A stretch of 10,069 nt of DNA, taken from an uncultured Micrococcales bacterium. Its GTDB lineage: Bacteria; Actinomycetota; Actinomycetes; Actinomycetales; Microbacteriaceae. The stretch is taken from contig CAIJWY010000205.1 in NCBI GenBank assembly GCA_903824455.1, positions 1 to 10,069 on the forward strand. Direction: 5' to 3'. Made by a program: the position numbers and the translations under genes. Positions 4,933 through 10,069 of this stretch are shown here, in pieces; the first letter of the stretch is position 1; every line of letters begins with the position of its first letter. The notes below the pieces were generated by a model. The model made no database searches, was not told the DNA's origin, and saw only the letters and a program-made list of their open reading frames with translations.

Positions 4933-6207
4933 ATGAGCAAGTTGTCGGAGTCGGGCGAAATCCTGAAGTGTTCTTTCTGCGGAAAGAGCCAGAAGCAGGT
5001 TCGCAAGCTAATCGCTGGTGGCGGTGTATTCATCTGTGATGAGTGCGTTGAGCTTTGCAACGAAATCATCGAGGAAGAGCTCGGCCAGGGCATTATTTCC
5101 TCCGGTATCGAAGATCTAGAACTACCTAAGCCTCGCGAAATCAAATCTTTCCTTGACGAATATGTAATCGGGCAAGACCAAGCCAAGAAGGCTTTGGCGG
5201 TTGCGGTTTACAACCACTACAAGCGTCTGCGCTCGCACGGAACTCTAACCACGGCAGGCAAGCCCCACGACGACATCGAAATTGCTAAGTCGAATATTCT
5301 GATGGTTGGCCCAACCGGTTGCGGAAAAACCTACCTCGCGCAAACTTTGGCAAAGCGTTTGAACGTTCCGTTCGCGGTTGCCGATGCCACGGCTCTTACC
5401 GAAGCCGGTTACGTTGGCGAAGACGTTGAGAACATTTTGTTGAAGTTACTTCAGGCAGCCGATGGCGACGTGAAGAAGGCTGAGACCGGAATCATTTACA
5501 TCGACGAAATCGACAAGATTTCACGTAAGTCGGAGAACGCTTCGATAACTCGCGACGTTTCCGGCGAGGGAGTTCAGCAGGCTCTGCTGAAGATTCTGGA
5601 AGGAACCGTGGCTTCGATTCCTCCTCAGGGCGGGCGCAAGCACCCGCAGCAGGAGTTTATTCAGCTCGACACCACCAACGTTCTATTCATCGTGGCCGGC
5701 GCCTTTGCCGGGCTGGAAGAGATCATTGCGGCTCGTTCCGGTAAGAAGGGTATCGGCTTTGGTTCGCCAATTGCCAACAAGGCCGAAACTAAGAACATCT
5801 TCGCCGATGTTCAACCGGAAGACCTTCGCAAGTTTGGTTTGATTCCAGAATTCATCGGTCGTTTGCCGGTAATCGCCAACGTTACCGAACTAGACAAGTC
5901 GGCACTGCTTGAGATTTTGACCAAGCCTAAGAATGCACTAACCAAGCAGTATCAGCGCATGTTTGAGCTCGACGGTTTTGAACTGGAGTTTGAGAAACCC
6001 GCTCTAGAAGCCATTGCCGACTTGGCTTTGGAACGGGGAACCGGCGCTCGTGGTCTTCGCGCCATCATGGAAGAGATTCTGGGTTCGATCATGTACGAAC
6101 TCCCAGGAACCGCAGTTCAGGGTCGAGTGAAGATTACTTCCGAAGTGGTTACCGACAAGATTCAGCCAAAGGTTGTTCCATTCCGCGCTCAGGAGAAGTC
6201 GGCCTAA
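4933..6207 (+). CDS. clpX: ATP-dependent Clp protease ATP-binding subunit ClpX
   Basis: Hexameric AAA+ unfoldase that recognises tagged or specific proteins, unfolds them with ATP and threads them into the ClpP1P2 barrel. The 424-residue protein is complete. It has an N-terminal zinc-binding domain with Cys13, Cys16, Cys35 and Cys38, Walker A GPTGCGKT (126-133), pore-1 loop GYVGED (159-164), Walker B IIYIDEID (187-194), RKH loop (235-237), ClpP-docking IGF loop (274-276), arginine finger in EFIGR (Arg310) and sensor 2 GARGLR (371-376, Arg373). The presence of IGF shows it can dock on ClpP. The ATG at 4933 is the only start that keeps the zinc domain, although it has no ribosome-binding site; a -10 hexamer just upstream suggests a leaderless transcript. 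A BenE-family gene begins one base after its stop. Confidence 0.97.
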   Translation: MSKLSESGEILKCSFCGKSQKQVRKLIAGGGVFICDECVELCNEIIEEELGQGIISSGIEDLELPKPREIKSFLDEYVIGQDQAKKALAVAVYNHYKRLRSHGTLTTAGKPHDDIEIAKSNILMVGPTGCGKTYLAQTLAKRLNVPFAVADATALTEAGYVGEDVENILLKLLQAADGDVKKAETGIIYIDEIDKISRKSENASITRDVSGEGVQQALLKILEGTVASIPPQGGRKHPQQEFIQLDTTNVLFIVAGAFAGLEEIIAARSGKKGIGFGSPIANKAETKNIFADVQPEDLRKFGLIPEFIGRLPVIANVTELDKSALLEILTKPKNALTKQYQRMFELDGFELEFEKPALEAIADLALERGTGARGLRAIMEEILGSIMYELPGTAVQGRVKITSEVVTDKIQPKVVPFRAQEKSA

Positions 6208-6208
6208 C

Positions 6209-7357
6209 TTGTCTGTAAAGGCACCAATCCTTGCCGGCGGCGTTTCTGCAATAACCGGCGTAGCGGCATCTACTGGCGTTGTACTGGCAGCGATGAAGGG
6301 GCTTGGAGCCTCCGACGGGCAAATTCTTTCCATCGTCTTTGTGGCCACAGCTGGCTATGGCCTACTTTCAATTCTGCTTTCGCTTCGCTACAAAATGCCG
6401 TTGTCGATTGTTTGGTCAACTCCCGGAGCCGCGATGTTGGTGGCTGCTGGAACGCTAAATCTCGGTTTTCCCGTTGCGGTGGGTTCGTTCATCATGTCGG
6501 GGGTGTTGCTCACACTTACCGGGCTCTGGCCAACTCTCGGACGTTTAGTTTCATCTATTCCTAAGCCAATTGCCTCGGCTATGTTGGCCGGTGTGATCTT
6601 TAGCTTCTGCATTGCGCCGTTCAAGGTGATTACCACCAACCCTTGGGTGATCCTGCCGGCTCTAGTGGTGTGGCTGGCTCTTTACCGTTTCGCCACAATT
6701 TGGGCGGCTCCCGCTGCCATCGCGGTGATGGGTGTCGTGATTGCGATCACCGTGCCGATTCCATCGGCCAATTTCTCGCTGGTCCCTCACATTGAATTCA
6801 CGATGCCGGAATTCACCCTGACCGGCTTGTTCTCGATTGCCATTCCGCTCTATTTGGTGACCATGGCTTCGCAAAACATTCCTGGAATTGCCATCATGAA
6901 GACCTACGACTTCGAGGTTCCGTTCAAGCCGGTTATGGTTACCACCGGTTTGGCTTCCGTTTTTTCGGCTCCGATCGGTGGATTCGCATTCAACCTTGCG
7001 GCAATAACCGCGGCCATCAACGCCAACGAGCACGCGCACCCCAATCACAAAAAGCGTTACCTGGCTGCCGTTTACGGCGGAGTTATCTACCTGGTTTTGG
7101 CGATCTTGGCCGTGCCTTTCGTGGCCGTGGTCTTGAACGTTCCGCACGAGCTGATTCTGGCGATGGCTGGGGTTGCGCTGTTTGCCACGATCACTTCGGC
7201 AATGACTGTGGCCACCGAAGACAGTCAAATGCGTTTGCCAGCCGTGATTACGTTCCTGGTTGGCGCTTCAGGGTTTGCTGTTTGGGGAATCGGGGCCGCG
7301 TTTTGGGCACTAGCTTCCGGTGTTGCGGTGTGGCAGGTTCTAAAAAAGCGTTCTTAG
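6209..7357 (+). CDS. BenE-family membrane transporter (benzoate/H+ symporter-like)
   Basis: Polytopic inner-membrane protein of the BenE/YdcO family, some members of which take up benzoate with protons. The protein is 382 residues and almost wholly hydrophobic, with about 11-12 predicted membrane segments by eye. Family landmarks are WSTPGAAML (69-77), IPKPIASAMLAGVI (117-130), PLYLVTMASQNIPGIAIMK (213-231) and the half-helix region PIGGFAFNLAAITAAI (255-270), closely resembling E. coli YdcO. I chose the TTG at 6209, one base after the clpX TAA. An AGGAG at 6191-6195 inside clpX is 13 bases upstream, longer than usual, so translation is probably coupled to clpX. An upstream in-frame TTG at 6173 would overlap clpX and has poorer context. 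No benzoate catabolic genes are nearby, so the substrate is uncertain. Confidence 0.88.
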   Translation: MSVKAPILAGGVSAITGVAASTGVVLAAMKGLGASDGQILSIVFVATAGYGLLSILLSLRYKMPLSIVWSTPGAAMLVAAGTLNLGFPVAVGSFIMSGVLLTLTGLWPTLGRLVSSIPKPIASAMLAGVIFSFCIAPFKVITTNPWVILPALVVWLALYRFATIWAAPAAIAVMGVVIAITVPIPSANFSLVPHIEFTMPEFTLTGLFSIAIPLYLVTMASQNIPGIAIMKTYDFEVPFKPVMVTTGLASVFSAPIGGFAFNLAAITAAINANEHAHPNHKKRYLAAVYGGVIYLVLAILAVPFVAVVLNVPHELILAMAGVALFATITSAMTVATEDSQMRLPAVITFLVGASGFAVWGIGAAFWALASGVAVWQVLKKRS

Positions 7358-9975
7358 TCTGCTTCGGTAACTTCCGCTAAAACTACGTTTTTAACCGCGA
7401 ATTCGTCGCCCTCTTCAAAAACTAGATCGGCAATTTTGCCAACTGCCTTAAAGTCGGCGGCCAAAAGCTTCAAGGTGCTCAAAACCGCTGCTGGGGAGAC
7501 CAGGGTGGCCGATTCCACAGCAGCCTTCATCGACACCTTTTCATCCGACTTAGCCTTGCGAAGGCCAAACAGCGCCTCTTTAGCAAGTTCAAGCACTCCC
7601 AGGTTTCCTGCGTCTAAACCTTGGGTGAGTTCCTCTGGCTTTGGCCAGGCGGCTCGGTGAATCGAACCGGTATCGGTTTGCCACCAGCTCCAAACCTCAT
7701 CGGTTGCGAACGGTAGGAACGGCGCGAATAGTCGCAACATGGTGTGCAGCGCTTTGCGAAGAGCAACCGCGGCGCTCGCTTGTTCGGCCGGGGTGTAGTC
7801 ACCCTGACCGTAGGCGCGTTCCTTCACCAGCTCGAGGTAGTTGTCGGTGAAGTTCCAGAAGAAACTTTCCGCCACTTCTAGAGCCTTGGTGTGGTCGTAG
7901 TTTTCGAAGGCTGCGGTGGCGTCCTTCACAACCTCGGCCAGGTTGAGAAGTAGCGATTGGTCTACCGCTTCGGTTACTTCCTCAATGCCGTCGGCTGGTT
8001 CGAATGAGAGCACGAACTTGCTGGCGTTCAGAAGCTTGATGGCTAGGCGTCGACCGATCTTCATCTGACCTTCGTCGAAGGCGGCGTCGGTGCCCAGTCT
8101 CGCCGAGGCGGCCCAGTAACGAACCGCGTCGGCGCCATGGTTGTCGATCGGTTCGGCGGGAACCACCACGTTACCCTTCGATTTCGACATCTTTTTGCGA
8201 TCCGGGTCGAGGATCCAACCCGAGATGGCTGCGTTCGACCAAGGAAGTTGACCACTCTCTTGCTCGCTACGAAGCAGCGATGAGAATAGCCAGGTGCGAA
8301 TGATGTCTTGGCCCTGAGGTCTTAGATCGAATGGGAAAACTTTGGCGTACTTTTCCGGGTCGGAAATCCAACCGCCGGCCAGTTGAGGGGTAAGCGAACT
8401 GGTTGCCCAGGTATCCATGATGTCAACTTCGCCGAGAAATCCGTTTGGTTGGTTTCGCTGAGCTTCGGTGTAACCGGCCGGAACGTCGGTTGACGGGTCA
8501 ACTGGGAGAAGGTCGTGGCTCGGGGTTAGCACTCGCTCGAAGTCTGGGTTGCCATCGGCATCTAGGGCATACCAAACCGGGATCGGTACTCCGAAGAAGC
8601 GCTGACGAGAAATCAACCAGTCGCCGGTGAGACCGTTGACCCAGTTCTCGTAGCGAACGCGCATGAAGTCTGGGTGGAAAGCAAGATTCTTACCCTTGGC
8701 TACTAGCTCGTTTCGAAGCTCTTCGTCGCGGCCACCGTTGCGGATGTACCACTGGCGAGTGGAAACGATTTCTAGCGGCTTGTCGCCCTTTTCAAAAAAC
8801 TTGACCGGGTGGGTAATTGGCTTGGTCTCGCCAACCATGTCGCCCGATTCTTGAAGAAGCTCAACGATTCGCTGCTTGGCCGAGAAGGTAGTTTTTCCGG
8901 CAAGCTCGGCAAACACTTCTTTGCCCTTTTCGCTGGTGATGATTTCTGGGGCTTCGGAAAGGATTCGTCCGTCCCAGCCGAGAATCGCGCGGTTCGGTAG
9001 GTCTAGTTCGCGCCACCAGATTACGTCGGTGACGTCTCCGAAAGTACAAATCATGGCGATGCCGGAACCCTTTTCCTGGCTAGCCAGGCGGTGAGCCAGG
9101 ATCGGAACTTCGACTCCAAATAGCGGGGTGGTGACGGTTTTTCCGAACAGTGGCTGGTAGCGCTCGTCGTCTGGGTGGGCGACTAGCGCAACACAGGCTG
9201 GCAATAGTTCTGGCCGAGTGGTTTCAACGAAGATCTTGCCGTTTGGGCCATCAAAGCCAATGCGGTGGTAGGCGCCTGGCTGTTCGCGGTCTTCCAGTTC
9301 GGCCTGAGCAACCGCGGTGCGGAAGGTAACATCCCATAGGGTTGGGGCCATCGACTGATAGGCCTCGCCGCGCTCAAGGTTATTTAGGAAAGCCTTCTGG
9401 CTAACCGCCTGGGCGTCCGGGGAGATGGTTTGGTAAGTCTGCGACCAGTCGACACTTAGGCCGAGTCGGCGCCAGAGAGCCTCGAACTGCTTCTCGTCTT
9501 CGCCAGTCAGCTTCTCGCAAAGCTCGATGAAGTTGCGGCGGCTGATTGGAAGTTGGTCGGCAGCCTTAGAGGACTTATTGTCGCCGCCCTCAAACGGTGG
9601 GGTGAAGTTGGCGTCGTATGGCAGGCTCGGGTCGCAGCGAACGCCGAAGTAGTTCTGAACGCGTCGCTCGGTTGGCAGACCGTTGTCGTCCCAGCCCATT
9701 GGGTAGTAAACCTCTTTGCCCAACATGCGCTGGAAGCGAGCCACCACGTCGGTGTGGGTGTAGCTAAATACGTGACCCACGTGAAGCGACCCGGAAACGG
9801 TTGGAGGAGGGGTGTCAATCGAGTAGATGTTGGCTCGCATCGCGCTCCGATCGAATGAGTAAACGTGAGTCGAGTCCCACTTTTCAGCCCACTTGGTCTC
9901 AAGACCCTCCACGCTCACCTTTTCGGGTGCGGTGGCAGGCATGAGAAAAGCTGAACCAGATTGCTGATAAGTCAC
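7354..9975 (-). CDS. valS: Valine-tRNA ligase, archaeal-like type
   Basis: Class I aminoacyl-tRNA synthetase that charges tRNA-Val and hydrolyses mischarged Thr-tRNA-Val. The 873-residue protein has the HIGH-motif variant HVGH (65-68), the connective editing domain with TTRPE (252-256) and CTFGDVTDV (310-318, Asp317), KMSKS (595-599) and an anticodon-binding helical domain from about 670. Several blocks are of the archaeal (type 2) kind: DTWATSSLTPQ (521-531) where typical bacterial enzymes have DTWFSSALWP, the editing block just cited, and no terminal coiled coil of the bacterial type. The GTG start is chosen because GGAG (complement of 9984-9987) lies 8 bases upstream; the alternative ATG at codon 12 has no such site. 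It is convergent with the BenE gene and the stop codons overlap. No T-box leader is visible in the short upstream region. Confidence 0.95.
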   Translation of the reverse strand: MTYQQSGSAFLMPATAPEKVSVEGLETKWAEKWDSTHVYSFDRSAMRANIYSIDTPPPTVSGSLHVGHVFSYTHTDVVARFQRMLGKEVYYPMGWDDNGLPTERRVQNYFGVRCDPSLPYDANFTPPFEGGDNKSSKAADQLPISRRNFIELCEKLTGEDEKQFEALWRRLGLSVDWSQTYQTISPDAQAVSQKAFLNNLERGEAYQSMAPTLWDVTFRTAVAQAELEDREQPGAYHRIGFDGPNGKIFVETTRPELLPACVALVAHPDDERYQPLFGKTVTTPLFGVEVPILAHRLASQEKGSGIAMICTFGDVTDVIWWRELDLPNRAILGWDGRILSEAPEIITSEKGKEVFAELAGKTTFSAKQRIVELLQESGDMVGETKPITHPVKFFEKGDKPLEIVSTRQWYIRNGGRDEELRNELVAKGKNLAFHPDFMRVRYENWVNGLTGDWLISRQRFFGVPIPVWYALDADGNPDFERVLTPSHDLLPVDPSTDVPAGYTEAQRNQPNGFLGEVDIMDTWATSSLTPQLAGGWISDPEKYAKVFPFDLRPQGQDIIRTWLFSSLLRSEQESGQLPWSNAAISGWILDPDRKKMSKSKGNVVVPAEPIDNHGADAVRYWAASARLGTDAAFDEGQMKIGRRLAIKLLNASKFVLSFEPADGIEEVTEAVDQSLLLNLAEVVKDATAAFENYDHTKALEVAESFFWNFTDNYLELVKERAYGQGDYTPAEQASAAVALRKALHTMLRLFAPFLPFATDEVWSWWQTDTGSIHRAAWPKPEELTQGLDAGNLGVLELAKEALFGLRKAKSDEKVSMKAAVESATLVSPAAVLSTLKLLAADFKAVGKIADLVFEEGDEFAVKNVVLAEVTEAD

Positions 9976-9983
9976 GTGGGAGT

Positions 9984-9987
9984 CTCC
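9984..9987 (-). promoter_or_regulatory. Ribosome-binding site fixing the valS GTG start
   Basis: GGAG on the minus strand lies 8 bases before the GTG at 9975-9973. It supports this start over the ATG eleven codons further in. A TAGTTT hexamer (complement of 9989-9994) touches it but is too close to act as a -10 for a transcript that includes the site, so the valS promoter probably lies further upstream and is not clearly seen. Confidence 0.65.
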
Positions 9988-10014
9988 AAAACTAGCGTTT
10001 GAATAAGGTTAACA

Positions 10015-10069
10015 TTGACTTAGAGATTCGTTTTGTAAGTCAGAAAGCCTCACATGTATCCAAAGAGTC
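10015..10069 (+). other. Possible promoter and first codons of a gene divergent from valS
   Basis: TTGACT (10015-10020) is a good -35 hexamer on the plus strand, followed after 15 bases by the weaker TAAGTC (10036-10041). An ATG at 10054 then opens a frame reading MYPKS to the window edge. Sixteen bases are too few to identify a protein, and the ATG has only a weak purine stretch (GAAAG) upstream. It may equally be non-coding leader sequence. Confidence 0.2.

Noticed and set aside
6662..7228. Minus-strand open frame of 188 codons
   Set aside because: It lies opposite the BenE-family gene and its translation is rich in Arg, His, Asn and Gln, typical of the reverse of a hydrophobic membrane protein. 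No motif is recognised.
9507..9902. 131-codon frame inside valS on the same strand
   Set aside because: Off-frame reading of the valS N-terminal region, which carries clear synthetase motifs in its own frame. The alternative product has no family features.
9976..10069. T-box or other riboswitch leader for valS
   Set aside because: The visible upstream stretch is short and has no T-box core sequence or terminator/antiterminator hairpins.
1..10069. Undescribed defence, toxin or biosynthetic system
   Set aside because: Every gene longer than a few codons belongs to a well-known family, and the order matches a conserved actinobacterial neighbourhood. Nothing in the gaps (all under 130 bases) could encode one.

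Overview
This window looks like a conserved housekeeping region of an actinobacterial chromosome. The gene content and order fit: pepN, rpiB, a Nei-type glycosylase, tig, clpP1, clpP2, clpX and valS also sit near one another in mycobacteria. The genome has moderate GC for the phylum, starts genes with ATG, GTG and TTG, shows at least one promoter placed for a leaderless mRNA, and carries an archaeal-like ValS. Together these suggest a Microbacteriaceae-type organism, perhaps one of the small-genome freshwater lineages. That placement is an inference from sequence reading only.

Layout. Positions 1-600 hold the N-terminal 200 codons of aminopeptidase N on the minus strand. A 50-bp divergent region follows, then rpiB (651-1124) and a Nei/Fpg DNA glycosylase (1125-1922) with no base between them. 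A minus-strand tRNA-Gly(TCC) faces the glycosylase gene, and a plus-strand tRNA-Pro(TGG) diverges from it. Next come trigger factor (2218-3528), a strong terminator, clpP1 (3649-4230), clpP2 (4240-4866), a second terminator, and clpX (4933-6207) under its own promoter. A BenE-family transporter (6209-7357) starts one base after the clpX stop codon. The minus-strand valS (7354-9975) converges on it, with the two stop codons overlapping. The last ~75 bases are the valS upstream region, with a possible start of a divergent gene.

How the genes work together. Trigger factor folds nascent chains at the ribosome. ClpP1 and ClpP2 form the mixed peptidase barrel and ClpX is its unfoldase, so about 4 kb forms a protein folding and degradation block. 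Two terminators split it into three transcription units (tig, clpP1P2, clpX-benE). A ClgR-like inverted repeat before clpP1 suggests the stress control of clpP known in actinobacteria. The tRNAs and ValS serve translation, and PepN finishes peptide breakdown downstream of Clp.

I found no mobile element, CRISPR array, defence system, toxin-antitoxin pair or biosynthetic cluster, and no gene-free stretch over 300 bases. The points worth checking are regulatory and architectural: the ClgR-like site, the leaderless clpX start, the BenE gene coupled to clpX, and the archaeal-type ValS.
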